This document shows, piece by piece, positions 1-12,500 of a DNA stretch of 64,000 bases; positions within the stretch are counted from its first letter, which is position 1, and each line of letters starts with the position of its first letter. Below the pieces are notes generated by a model that worked only from the letters and a program-made list of their open reading frames with translations, searched no databases and was not told where the DNA came from. The position numbers and the translations under genes are program-made. This DNA is from Schistocephalus solidus. Lineage: Eukaryota; Platyhelminthes; Cestoda; Diphyllobothriidea; Diphyllobothriidae. The stretch covers positions 124,001-188,000 of the forward strand of contig WEDG01004894.1 in NCBI GenBank assembly GCA_017591395.1, written 5' to 3'.

Positions 1-386
1 GCTCGTCGGAAAATAGAGTTGTACTCGTGAATTTTCAAGTTGGTCAGACCAACCCGTCGTCAGACGAAATGAACAGAGGAGAAATGAAATGGTCAGATGA
101 CCAGTTTGTGCTACAGGACAGACACGGACAGACAACCAACTGGGGTGTGAGGAATGGGTACATGATTGGATTGGGGCCGGTTAGGGGGGCTGTTAGGGTT
201 CCCTGTGTCGGAGGCGAAGGGGGATGGCGATTAAATGTGACTGCAGACGGTAAACTTAATGGTCGACGATGCGGGATGGGGACAGAGGTAATTGCATCGA
301 TTTTTGAGGTGTTTATCGTTTCAACTGTTGTTCGCCGTGTCAGGGGAGGGGTGGCGAGACAGTGAGATTCTACATGGTCCAGAAAA
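1..386. other. Flank left of the Penelope-like element, no gene recognised
   Basis: Moderately GC-rich sequence open in one plus frame (27-365, 112 codons), with no domain I recognise. It lies downstream of the Penelope-like element in that element's own orientation, so it may be its 3' untranslated region or host flank. Confidence 0.3.
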
Positions 387-388
387 GA

Positions 389-1309
389 TTAGCGGCTGTG
401 GTTAGGTTGTGGGCGCAAATCAGTGAGCCGGGCACGCAGGCCTTCGTATTGAGAGTCCAGATCGACATGGCGGTTGATGCTGGTCGTGTTAGAATGCCAC
501 GCCTCGAGGAATTCACGCGCCTGTTTGTTGTTAGCCATTGCAACAACTTCGGTTCCGTCCCAATTGAAGCGATGGTCGAACTCAAGGGCATGCGCAAAGA
601 TGAGTGACAAAGGGTCGCGTCGATGAATGGCTAGTTTATGTTCCGTAATACGCGTCCCAAGTCGTCGGCCGGTATGACCAATATAAGTGCAAGAGCAGTT
701 AGTACACGGAATGCGATAGATGACATTAGTTTGCTGCTCTTTGGGTACAGGGTCTTTTACTCGGGATAGTGTTGCGCGCAAGGACGATGCCGGTTTGTGC
801 GCAATGGAGATTCCAAACCGGTTTAATTGTCGGGCGATCGCCTCGGAGATGCCCTGCATGTAAGGTAGGGAGTAGAATTTACGCGGTCCGGGTTCTCCAT
901 TAGAGCCGAAGGTTTGTGGTTGCCTCTGGTGTCTGAGGCAGTTTTTCACAAAACTGACTGGGTATCCGTTGAGTCGGAAAAGCCGATACAGGTAAGTGAG
1001 TTCATTTTTGCGTAGATGATCGCTACTAAAGTAACGAAAGGCCCGGTGGAAAAGGGTTCGAACGCAGCTTCTTTTATGGGCCGCAGGATGGTTGCTATCA
1101 TAGTTAAGTATGATATCGGCATTAGAGCCTTTTCGGTGGACGCTCGTTGCGAGGCATCCATCACTGAGCTTTTGGATACTCACGTCGAGGAACGGAAGGA
1201 TACCTCCTGTTGCCTCTTCACGAGTAAACTGAATAGCTGGGAAAACACTATTCAGGCTCAGATGCAACTGCTCCACTTCGGAGGCCTTTATGATAACAAA
1301 ATGTATCAT
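389..1309 (-). pseudogene. Penelope RT thumb and GIY-YIG endonuclease part
   Basis: An open 306-codon stretch that continues the RT in another frame: VIIKASEVEQLHLSLNSVF, ILPFLDVSIQKL, FRYFSSDHLRKNELTYLYRL, then the nuclease domain NVIYRIPCTNCSCTYIGHTG followed by RRLGTRITEHK. The IYRIPC...TYIG pair with the following GRRL and the TEHK glutamate are the GIY-YIG core. The two Cys in PCTNC form the zinc-knuckle-like insert common in Penelope nucleases. Confidence 0.9.
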
Positions 1310-2140
1310 CTACGTATCGGACCCACATTTTTGGTCTGAAATTTCGCATAACCTCCTCTTCTAGTTGTTGCAGTACTAGTTCTGCCAGTAGACCCGAGAT
1401 TGGTGAGCCCATTGGGGTACCCTTAACCTGTTGATAGAACTTTCCATCGAATTGACAATAGTTCTTGAGACAAAGCCTAAGCATGTCTGAAGCGTGCTGC
1501 ATTGGGATGTCGATTGGGTTATCTTGCAGGCGCCGAGTTACGCTCTCAATGATCAATTCATGTGGTATTGAAGAAAACAGGGCAACTACGTCAAACGATA
1601 GAATACACTCATCAGGACTTACTTTAAGGCCTTGGATCTTCTGGAGGAATGCCTGAGAGTTTTTAATGCTGTATTGTGATCCAGCGGTGAGGTGCTTCAG
1701 GTGCCGGTACAACCATTTAGCAAGGTTGTAAGTGGGCGATCCAATGAGAGGTACTATGATCCTCAACGGTGCATCTGCTTTGTGCACTTTTGGGAGGCCA
1801 TATGCATGTGCAATACGGGGATCACTGAGATTTATAAATCTGGAGTCATCGGGGGTTATGAGTTTCAGTCGAGCGAGCTCAGTGATCTTCCTCTTCACAG
1901 ATGCGGTCTGCTTTTTAGTTGGATCCTCTGCGAGTGGTGTGTAGGCTTCCTTGTCGTTGAAGACTTGATTAGCTTTATTGATATAGTCAGTCTTTTTCCA
2001 TGATGACGGTGGCGCCACCCTTGTCAGCAGACACAATCACTATACTATCGTCTGTCTTTAGAGATATTAGTCCCTTTTTCTTCGTCGATGGGCAAGACTT
2101 GGTGGTGTTTCTTTTGTCGAATGAGACTAGTGGCACAGCT
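1250..2140 (-). pseudogene. Penelope-like reverse transcriptase
   Basis: Read 5' to 3' on the minus strand: SADKGGATVIME and TDYINKANQVF (the N-terminal block typical of Penelope RT), AYGLPKVHKADAPLRIIV, the motif A block LSFDVVALFSSIPHEL, KGTPMGSPISGLLAELVLQQ (motif B), and WVRYVDDTF with the catalytic YVDD at 1316-1305. Frameshifts at 1993-1997 and 1298-1301 separate it from the parts before and after. Both lie in runs of one base and are most simply single-base length changes. Confidence 0.9.
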
Positions 2141-2149
2141 GCGTATGTC

Positions 2150-2740
2150 CGCACGCATGTCTTCAGGCACAGCAGAGGTTAGTAGGACAGATTCAAGGCT
2201 GGCTAGGAAGTTTGTAGGTGCAGCATCGGTGTGGCTGAATTTTTGTACCCTTAGCTAGTAGGCTAATTTCAGCAGATGTTAGAATCCTTCTGGAAAGGTT
2301 AACAACTCTTGTTGATCTGTGGTTTTCATTGAAAGGACGGAGAAGAGATTGCAGTTTAACTTGAAGTTCGGCTGGCTTCTTTTTTCTGGCGTCCATAGCA
2401 GTGGCATTTATTCGTTATAGTATGTTCTCGAATTCATTTTCAGGTAGGGCTGAAACGCACCGTGCTCGAAGGTCAGATATTGTTGCTTCAAATTCGCAAA
2501 GACGATGGTGAACGTCTGATATAACTGCACTCAAAACTCTAAATCCGTATTTGCGCGCAAGTAGTCTTCCAGTTTCATTAGGCAAGGTGGGCTTGAAGCG
2601 AAGAGACTTCGGTAGAATATCATGATCGCGACAGCGGTGAAGAAACGTCAGTTGCTCGTAAGTCATCGCCTGTCTCTGTGCAAATTTCTCCCAACGTCTG
2701 GTAAGAATAAGCGTTTGACTAAAAATATGTTGGTGCATTC
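2150..2740 (-). pseudogene. N-terminal region of the Penelope-like ORF
   Basis: Two open stretches with stops between them: RRWEKFAQRQAMTYEQLTFL to SALPENEFENIL (about 2715-2415) and KPAELQVKLQSLLRPFNENH to HRCCTYKLPSQP (2396-2193). They precede the RT in the correct order and have the Arg- and Leu-rich character of Penelope N-terminal regions. Assignment is by position and continuity. Confidence 0.65.

Positions 2741-2741
<1 letters not shown>

Positions 2742-2786
<45 letters not shown>
2742..2786. repeat. (AT)n microsatellite
   Basis: An uninterrupted AT dinucleotide run of about 45 bases at the 5' edge of the Penelope-like element. A second, shorter run is at 2953-2972. Confidence 0.98.
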
Positions 2787-2789
<3 letters not shown>

Positions 2790-2887
2790 AGTTTGTGTCT
2801 CGCCGATCTGCTTAAGGAACATTTATGTTCCGTTGTGACCTGGAACTCAGTCTAGAGTACTCACAGGCAGTCGCATAGCGACATGTA

Positions 2888-2972
2888 GCATATGTTGATA
2901 ATGTGGAACCGACAAAGACAAGGGAGACCGGAATGGCCATTTCTGGCTTATAAATATATATATATATATATG
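2888..2972 (-). repeat. SINE tail module ending in (AT)n
   Basis: ACCGACAAAGACAAGGGAGA, then CCGGAATGGCCATTTCTGGC. This is the reverse complement of the tail (L module) of the modular tRNA-derived SINE seen elsewhere in the window, here running into an AT repeat. Confidence 0.75.
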
Positions 2973-3299
2973 CTTGCATCTATGTAAAATCAGCGATAGA
3001 ATGTGGCCGTGAAAGTTCAATCGCGATATAGCGATAGAGAATAGTATACTAGTGACAGACTTGAGCAGAATCTTCCAATTTATCACCTCTCTCACAAATC
3101 TAAGCCTGGTGTCAAGACAGATTAAAGGCGAACAGGAAGGAATATTGGGCGAAATGACTGATGCAGAGTGAGCCTGACACCCCCCGGTGGGTAGCCTTTG
3201 TTATGGATGTGCAGTCTGCCTAAGCCGTGTCGCGCGCTGAGCCGGCCCGTCAACCGCGTGGAACGTCGGGGCGGGGCGGGGGGGGGAGGCTTGATACGA

Positions 3300-3375
3300 T
3301 CAGCCAAGTGGGTTCGAGAGTGAGTCTAAAGGCAGAACGGAAGGAGTGAGTTCCGTTAGCGATCGGTGAGTGCTC
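3300..3375 (+). repeat. SINE head module
   Basis: TTCGAGAGTGAGTCTAAAGG to AGTGAGTTCCGTTAGCGATC matches the head (H module) of the modular SINE, for example at 15945-16020 and 31500-31560. The GC-rich stretch to its left, with a run of G at 3277-3290, has no recognisable gene. Confidence 0.75.
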
Positions 3376-3783
3376 GTCAAGGAAAGACTCCCACAAAGAC
3401 TTCTTGGATGAACCAACATTTTCAGTAGCCCATCACAAATCACAGCTCAGGTGCTGTACTTTCTATAGGGTGCGGTTACAAGTAATCCTTCTCTCCCCCC
3501 CTTCCCGGTGTTCAAAGTGGTTTGGTCTAAATTCGAGTAGCGGTTAGTCGGCCTAGTGATAGGGTTGGGGTTACAACACAGGAAGATATGCTGTTGCCTG
3601 GCCAACCCTGCTTCCTAAGAGGCAAAACTCATGACACAGGAAAATGACAAGCTAAAGCTTGATGGACATTGTCTCCAAAACGCAGAGTGTACAGTAAAGA
3701 TAGGTTAATAGGCGAAGGCTGGAGAGAGAATTATTCACCTAGCTGCAGCCACCAGAAACACCTATAATGAAAGCTGAACTCAC

Positions 3784-4113
3784 CTTGTAGAGACCGTACT
3801 CCTTTTCGGCGACCAAGTCGGCCACCCGCACGCAGTCCATGTGGCGTCCGGTGGAGCGGTAGACATTGACCAACATGAAGACCACCTCCCGAAGACAAGA
3901 CTCGCGCAGGACAGACATTTGCAGTCGTCGAGAATGCACTGTCTCGCCTAGGCCCGCAATGCCATTTTCCTCGCCGTCCGGATCAGGTCCCACCATGCCA
4001 GTCAGGTCGAGGTCGTCCATTTCTGCAGCCTGGGTGTTCGTTCGCACACAGACATCCACAAGCCAGCCTGGGTACTCGTAGGTAAGCAGTCCTTCCAGTT
4101 GGGATATGAGGGA
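3784..4113 (-). CDS. NUP107: NUP107 exon n (last exon found)
   Basis: 110 codons, acceptor TTTTACTCGTCAG, donor GTGAGT, phase 0 on both sides. It encodes [18 protein letters not shown], an acidic Gly-rich linker ([11 protein letters not shown]), then [20 protein letters not shown] and [19 protein letters not shown]. These match LLFVDGGWMVDV and [20 protein letters not shown] of vertebrate Nup107. Because it ends in a good donor and the family continues about 35 residues more (VFSKEEL onward), one more exon is expected to the left. I could not find it. Confidence 0.94.
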
Positions 4114-7100
4114 CTGACGAGTAAAACAAACACGTGTTGCGGTCAGTAAATAAAACACATACCAGACGATCCTGCAGCATACAGCTATGACTTCAAGAGG
4201 TAAAGCCTGAAAATGAGCCCTTCGCAAGTGCTATGATTTCTGGTGATGCAGTTGAAAAAAACAGGAGTCGACTGTCTAATGTCCAGCAATTGAAGCCTTC
4301 TTTAGGAGGACGTCACTTCTGAGGGGGGTTATAACAGAGTTATGGCTGGATAGGCTTAAAGTCGTACGTCGGAAAGATTACTCCAGCTGTTGAGGCCGAT
4401 CAGTGACCCCGTCCGTCATTGCATGTGTTAGTATTTCTGCCGGGAGAAGTAAGGGGTTAGGGTAACCGTCTGTTCAGTGCTGGAGACGAAATATTAAGGA
4501 CACAAAAAAATTAGCGCACCGTTGGAAGCCAGGTGTCTCTGTTAACGTCTGTATGCAGCATGCTAGTGAGACGGATAACAGAGAGTGTGCCTAATCAGTC
4601 GCAGTTTCCAACCCCCAAAATCCCAAGTTATGATCGCGAGGGCAATAAATGGACTGCAAATGCTCCGCGTTTCAATAAAATACGCTACCCTCTGGGGATA
4701 TAAATGACCCTCCAAACGGCTACTCGAAGATCTTATTCCTGGTCCGTTGCCTATGCACACATGTTACTCTTTTTAAATACACATACACAAGGGCAGTGAG
4801 CGGAACGATGGGTTACCCATAAGGCTAGCTTTTGGCTACCCGGCGCGTCCGCAGGTGGCGGATAGTGGAACGGCCTTCTGTGAAGGTTAGCTGCACAATA
4901 AGCAGACTCTCGGGTCTGGAGAATAAGCAGTCGCGGACAAGCAGCGACAGTGCTACCAGGGTGCGACGGGCTGAGGTCTGGCACAGCAAAAGCCTTAAAT
5001 AAAGCAGCAAAGCCCGATGACGACACTGTGACATGGCGAATGTGAACCGCCATTAAACAAATTCACTTGCCCCCGCTGCCTTGTGGGTAGGCTTTTGAGA
5101 CAAAGTGCTAGAGGAGAAAACCTCGAATAAGCAATCTGAGTGGCTGTTGGGGACCCACCCATACTCACAATTCCCAAGATACCTCATGAAAATATGTTCG
5201 AATATAGTACTACGATCCATGCTACGGCGTCCGCGGGAACCGACGCGCTCCGCAACCCTAGACCAGTGGTGCGGGCGAATAGTATGCGAGCTGGACTACT
5301 AAATCGGAATCGGATGCTTGGTATTGGATGCTGGAATGTGCGAACGTTCCTGGACCCTGGTACCTAAAGTCTGACGGCGCGCAGCCTTTATCAGTGCAAC
5401 GTAGATGTGTTTTGCCTGTCAGAAGTCCAATTAACTAACTCGGGATCTCTGAAAATAAAGATCCCGGGAGCCAACTCACACTTCACCCTTTGCTGACCAG
5501 AACTGACTGTTTGTCACGAACACGGGCTTCCAGCACCGCAACAAACACCTGCTGACCTGGTATTCAAAAGACGGTCAGATCGACTCCATCCTAGTCAGTT
5601 CACAGTTCCGCAGCTGGGTTTATGATAGCAGACCGATTTGTGGTGCCGATACTGGTAATGCCTATGGGTCTGACCAAGGTCGGGCGCCCGCGTGAGCACG
5701 TCGAGAACCTTCGAAACTTCGATACCAAGCCCAGCACCCCTTCCCATGTGCAATGGAGTCTCCTCCCGCTCTTGCCTATGCAGTGTCATTCAAACCCCCT
5801 TCGGAAGGAGAAGTCACTGATGCCATAAGAAGATTGCGCAACAACAAGGCACCTGGAGCGAACGGTATACCCTCTGAAATCTACAAGTCCTGTGTCAACA
5901 CACTGGCGCCCTGGCTACATGAAGTGATTGTACAAGCGTGGAGAGACGAGGTCGTTCCTGATGACTGGGACTCAGGCATCCTTGTGCCTGTCAACAAGAA
6001 GGTAGGCAAAACGAGATGCGAAAACTACCGTGGCATAAGTCTTATAGACGTTGCTGCTAAAATCTTCGTTATTGTCCTTCTCAGGCGATTCCAGGCTACG
6101 CGCGACTCTTGGACGAGGCCCAACCAAGCCGGATTCCGTGCTGGGCGCGGATGTGTGGACTAAATATTCACCCTAAGGCGTATCCTTGAATCCCGCCATA
6201 GTTACCAACAAACCGACAGCCGTATGCTTTGTCGACTTCATCACCGCTTTCGATTCCATCCATCGTGAATCCTTATGGCGGACAAATGGGCATTAGATGG
6301 CCTACCATCGAAAATCATCGCCATGATCAAGGCCTATTACAGCTCAACCACTGCGCGAGTTTTGGTCCATAACAATCTTTCACAAGCATTCGATATCCGG
6401 TCTGGCGTTCGCCAAGTTTTATTTTGTCGCCATCCTGTTCAACTACGCTATCGACTGGATTCTTGGGAAGGCCCTGCATACTGAGGAAGGTGTTGAGTTT
6501 GCACCCGGACGCCGGCTAGCTGACGTCGAGTACGGAGATGATATCACCTTACTAGCCTCAAACCTTGGTGATCTACAGTCTATGGTGTCGCGGGTGAATG
6601 AAGTCGCTAAATCGGTCGGCTTGTCCATAAACGCGTCCATAAAAGCTGCATCCCTGCCCGGGAAAAAGCACCTCTCGAGGTTGGTGGCTGTCAACTTGAA
6701 GAGGTGGACAGTTTCAAACTACCTTGGGGCGAGGTTGCTGCCGAATGGACAGAGTAAGGATGATATTGTCTCCTGAATCGATACTGCTCGTCGGGTTATC
6801 TTAAGCCTAAGAAAGTGCTATTGGACCCGACGCGACATTTCTATCGACACAAAGATTCGCGTATACCGTGCGTCTGTCCGGTCTGTCCTTCTCTATTGTT
6901 GTGAATGCTGGGCTACACGCATAAAGATGAGCGAAAACAGGAGGCATTTGATCACCACTGCTTGAGGACCATCCTCCGAGTGAAATACACAGACTTCGTT
7001 TCAAATGAGACAGTCCGCAATCACTGCGCAAGCATCGCAAGGATATCCTAAGCCATCCACGAACGACGTCTGAGGTGGTTCGGACACACGTTCTTCGTCG

Positions 7101-9441
7101 CCCACCTTACGAGCTCAGTGTAACTGTCTTTGAACCGACTCTACTACCCAATTGGAGACGTCGAAGAGGGGGTCAGCTCGTCACAGTTCGTCAGGACATG
7201 GAAGTTGTTCTTGGACCTTCGGTATTCGGCGTCCGCCGTTAGCGAACAGAATGGATTGAACTGTCCAGGTCTGCTGCCGCAGATCGTCATGCGAGGAGGA
7301 GCACAATCCGTGACATAATCGAGGCCGGCTAGACCAGGCATGATCGCAGCCGTAACAAGTAGAAGCAAGTGAGCGGGTGAAGTACCGGCATATGTGATCG
7401 TGCCACAACACCCACAAAAACCTCATATGACAGCGTTAAGGGATTATGGCGTGCCGGGTACTAAGCATAATAAATAATCAATGAGGTCATCGTAACCAGA
7501 ATGCCCAACATGGCAGCAACCGTCAGCAGGCGGGAGGGCAGCGCATCTCGTAAAGCCCAGCCGTGGTGAGTCAACGACCGAATTTAATTACAAAGTAAAA
7601 GTAACTGAAGCATGCATACAATCTCGGCAGCTCGAAAAGGAATTTCGGAGAACTATCGATCCTGCTACTCCTATACAGAGAAGATACCGGAATTCACGGA
7701 TGAAAAAGAAAGACCGATAAAGAAAAATGAGAATGTGCGAGTGGGTGTGACGTAGATCGGCCAAATGGAAAAACCATTTGGCAGGTTTTTTCACGTCCAG
7801 CTTATTTGTGTCGGGCATAGCAGGATAGATAAGAGCTCTGCATGCGTGAATGTGCCGGTCGTAGGCGTGGATGCGGGACGACCGCCTATCTACCACAGGA
7901 CGTTCGAGCAGCTCGAAATTTGTGGGGTGCGCCATCATTTCACGGCCAGGCAGGGAATTTGGAGGAAACTGAAGGAGGGCGGGGAGGGGCAAGGAGGACG
8001 AACGGGCAGGAAAGAGTGAAGAAGGTGGAAGGAGACGAAGGTCAGCTGAGCGAAGAGGGAGACAAGCAGGAGGGGGGGGCGTGGGATGGAGGGAATAAAT
8101 TGAAGAAGGAACAGTAACATGGACTGATCAAGTTGGCCGGCGGGTAGAAGCAACGGGGGCGCGTTGTTGTTGTTGTTGTTGTGTGTGTGTGTGTGTGCCA
8201 AAGGGATAACAAGACAGACACAGCAAGCTGGGTAGTCAGAGATGAGGAGAGGCGGAGGGGGGCTGGTTAAAAGTCGAAAGAGCGAACTGCATCCATCGCC
8301 GAAGTGAATTTCGGTGAAATAAAGATGGAAGCAAGAAGAGGTGCACGGAGGAGAGGAAAACAGCGACAACAACCCTACCCCTCCACCACAAAGCAGGCAG
8401 TTGAAAGTGCGGATGGCTTAGAGGGGAAGGGGGTTTGGTTCGAAGTAATTGCCTATCCTTGCCACAGCCTAATTTTGCGCTCTGATCCGCCATTACAGAA
8501 AATCATGTTGCCCCGAGGTCGGCGAAATAACGACTATTAGCACTTCGAGAAATAACCTCAGGCAGTTTGAGACAGTGGCTGCAGAAAAAAAAGGGTAAAT
8601 GCTCTGTAACCTTAACCAAACCCCAGTGGATATGTTTTATTCACAATTTTGGTTCAGAACAAAGAAAGTCCAACCATGTAGGTGTCTGACGTTAGTGACA
8701 GTAGGCATATTAAAAATTGGATTCTAAACAGATTCCTTGTGTGGGCATAAGGAGCCAGTAAACACGATTAACGGTTCACCGGTGGAAAAATCAAACAGCT
8801 TCAATTAACAGCACCACGGTGTACAGAGAGGCGACTAACCAAACCCAGGCCCTGGGTGACCACAGCAACCACTCAAAGGCACACATATGCGGCTGACTTG
8901 GGGCACTCTATTAGCAGGTAAAAATGACAGGGCAACGAACTAGCCCCACGCCCACGCGACCAAGTAACGCGGTCCAATTCCCAGCCAAAGATGCACACTG
9001 CCATCATGCCATTAGACTACTGTGAGTTAGACAGTGTGCAACCATCCCGGTCGCAGACACTATTTCCTGCACCCCCTACTCCTGTCTCAGTGTCTGTCAG
9101 AAAAACTGTTCACTGTTCTTGCATCCTCATAGTCTGTGATGCTGGTCACCTATATCACTCCTGGATCTCAAGCTAATACACCTACTGTTCCAGTGATCGC
9201 TTGTTCGTCTGCTTTGCAGTTTCAAATGGACGAGTGAGCCCCGCAACTGATCGGTGAGTGCCCATCCACCATTGTCAATATTCCCGTGGCGCAGTACTTA
9301 GTGTTTGACCTCTAACTCAAAAGTCGCGGGTTCGAGTCTCAATTGATAAAATATCTGCAGGTAGGTATGGCTGGTTGATAAGAGCACATAAGTCAGGAGA
9401 GGTCATTCAAATCTACCTTGTCTTTATCGGTAATGTCGTTC

Positions 9442-9524
<83 letters not shown>

Positions 9525-12500
9525 ATATGTAGTGATAGTGAGCTCCAAGGCACAGAAAGGGACGAACGAGGCCCGTTACCGATTGGTGAACCCCCGTTAC
9601 CACTGAATTATCTCCGGATCAACAGGAGGAAATATCGTCGCCCAGATTACGGTCTGCGCGTAAAAGTGGACAGACTTGGTTCGAGCAAACTTGTTCGCGA
9701 GGCAAGAACTAATAACTTTAAATTTATCGTTGATTTTCACTGTAAGCAACTAATGAATGGAAGTAGTTCCTAGAATTTCGGCATTTAGTCAAGGCTTACG
9801 GAGAAGAGCATGCAATTCTAACCACCTTTGGACATTATCAAAAGCATCTTTGTGTTTAAAAACATTGCATGTGAAAAAAATTGAGAACAGTCAGATGACA
9901 TATGCTGGCATGTACATAAAGGTAAAGTAATAAGCAGGCAAAGGGATGGCTGACTGAACTTGCGGGTCCCAGTTTTTATCGATCTCAACCCGAAATGAAG
10001 AAGAACTACTATCTGGCGACCAGTGGTTGAAAATAAGTAATGTAGATAGAAAATGATGACAGTCACTTCTGTTGTATTAGGGCAAACACAGCTAAAATGT
10101 GCGGTTCTACAACAAGTGTACGTTAACCGTAGATACTTCGTTTACAAAATGCTGCTTTTTGAATTTCATTCGAAATTAATAACTAACGTGGAGTAAAGCA
10201 TTTTATTTGAACGCTTGTTCATATCAAGTTCCAGTCTACGCCTACAAGGCTTCCAATAGACTGATTTGCTCCAAGTTAGGGAATAATTTCTGAGGAAATT
10301 AAAAAGCTGAAATTTCAAAACTGCAGCAGCTGTCAGACAGAGAATGCTGGGGCACCTACTGATGAGCCGAAACCCTCACAGCTGTGTCATGCAACGGCAG
10401 AATATCAGCGAAACACGTACCAGTACCTGTGCTATGAGTAGGGTTGGACCTGTAACCCCTAAATATACTACTGGCTGCCTGTTGGCAGTTTAATGAATAT
10501 TACGCGGTCATCTCGCTATGGATGAAGGTAGTCGGCCAAAATATTCACATAAACTTCCAGTCTACGCCCATAAGCCTTAAAATAGACTGATTTACTCCAA
10601 GTTAGCTATAAATGGCTGAGGAAATTAAAAAGCTGCAAATTGTAAACTGGAGGATCTACCAGGCAGGGAATGCTGGGGAATTTACAGATGAGCCAGGAGA
10701 TGTGAACCCACTGCTACAATTCCTTCGTGGATGTGATGAAAGCTTTGACATGATGAATCGCGACAGACTGTGGAAGATCATGCAGAAATTCGGCTGTTCT
10801 GAGTGGTTCACGCACATGGTGCGCCAGCTTCACGACGAGATGATGGCGCGTCACTGAAAACGCGACGGTATCCAAAGCATTCGCAGTGAGCAACGGCTGC
10901 GTACTGATCCCCACCCTCTGCAGTCTCATGTTCTCTGCTATGCTGATGGATGCCTACCGTGATGAGCACCCTGGGATGCGCATCGCATACAGAACCGACG
11001 GGCACTTTCACAACAGTCGGCGTATGCAGGCCACAACGCGCGTGTCTACGGCTACAGTTCATGACTTGCTCTTCGCGGACGACTGCGCCCTTAACACCGT
11101 GACGGAGGAGGACATGCAAATGAGCATGGACCTCTTCACCGCAGGCTGCGCCAATTTTGGGTTAACAATCAACGCAGTCAAAACGGTGGTCATGCGCCAA
11201 CCACCACCCAGCGCAGAATACGGTTCTCCCGAATCAATGTCAACGACGCACAACTAAAGAATGTGGAAACCTTTGCTTATCTGGGATGCACGCTGACAAG
11301 CAACACGAGAATCGATAACGAGGTTGTCCAAAGGATCTCAAAAGCCAGTCAGGTCTTCAGCCGACTGCATGCCTCCGTTTGGAATCGCCACGGTATTCAT
11401 CTGAACACCAAACTGAGGAGCAAACGGCCGTCGTCTTGACGACACTCCTTTACGGAGCGGAGACCTGGACCGTCTACTCGAACCAAGCCAGGAAGTTGAA
11501 TCACTTCTATCTCAGCTGCCTCCGCAGAATACTGAAGCTGATTTGGCAAGACAGGATCCCGGACACTGAAGTCATGGATCGGACCGGAATCCTCAGCATC
11601 CACGCCATGCTGAGGCAAGTGCAACTGCGATGGAGCGGCCACATGGTGAGAATGGGCGACAAGCGACTACCCAAACGACTTTCTACGGAGACGTCGCTAC
11701 GGGTGCTCGCAGACAGGGAGATCAAAAATGACGCTACAAGGACGCTTTGAAGAAATCTCTAAAGCAACTGCGAACCAACCCGGCGACCTGAGAGGACCTC
11801 GCCCAGGACAGAGCGGCCTGAAGAAGATCCGCGAAGACTGTTGCAGTAATCCATGAGGCCAACCGGATCGTCGCTGTTAAGGCCAAAACGGCAGCTGGCA
11901 AATCACAAGCACTGCAGATCAAAACCGTCAATGCCCAAGCCCTGCCAACGTGCCCACGCTGTCAACGCACATTCCGTGCGCGAACCGGCTTGGTCGGACA
12001 TCTTCAAACTCAATGCAACAACAATCCTACAAATCAACTTCTGCCACACCTGCCACAGACCCACGAGGACGAACAACCCCAACCACTGATGACAACTTCA
12101 TCGATGTCCTGCCACCCACGATTACCGACACCATTCTCCCTCCTCCACCACCTGCACCGATCACGGCAAAGAAAACCACTTGCCTCACTCCCGCTACCTC
12201 AGTACCTACCTCCGACTACCTGCCACCTGCTACCTCCACCACCCCCAGTACCAGCGATGGGGACTCGGTACTAACCTGTCCTCATTGCGATCGCACATTC
12301 TGCTCACACATCGGCCTGGTCAGTCACTTGCGAACCCATCGTAGAGACTGGCAAATAAGTGCCTGTAGTATCTACACACAACAGAGACCACCACTTCTAA
12401 TACCCTTACTGCCCACGTGCATTCACTCATCGTATGGGCCTGTTCGGTCACATGCGCATCTATGTAAGTTAAATCTACCGCGATGCCAACACATCTTGCG

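Larger units (their letters stand above)
387..2740 (-). mobile_element. Penelope-like retroelement, degenerate (RT plus GIY-YIG)
   Basis: A nearly complete Penelope-like element read on the minus strand: an N-terminal region (about 2700-2150), a reverse transcriptase (about 2140-1250) and a C-terminal GIY-YIG endonuclease (about 1000-389). Penelope elements retrotranspose through this RT and endonuclease pair. The reading frame is broken in several places, two of them in homopolymers (1298-1301 and 1993-1997), so this copy is dead. Its 5' side abuts an AT microsatellite at 2742-2786. Confidence 0.9.

Noticed and set aside
1016..1339. Plus-strand frames over the Penelope element
   Set aside because: Shadows of the minus-strand RT and nuclease coding sequence.
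7935..8372. Overlapping long open frames on both strands
   Set aside because: Produced by GA/CT-rich low-complexity sequence. The translations are strings of Ser, Pro, Leu or Gly, Lys, Glu.
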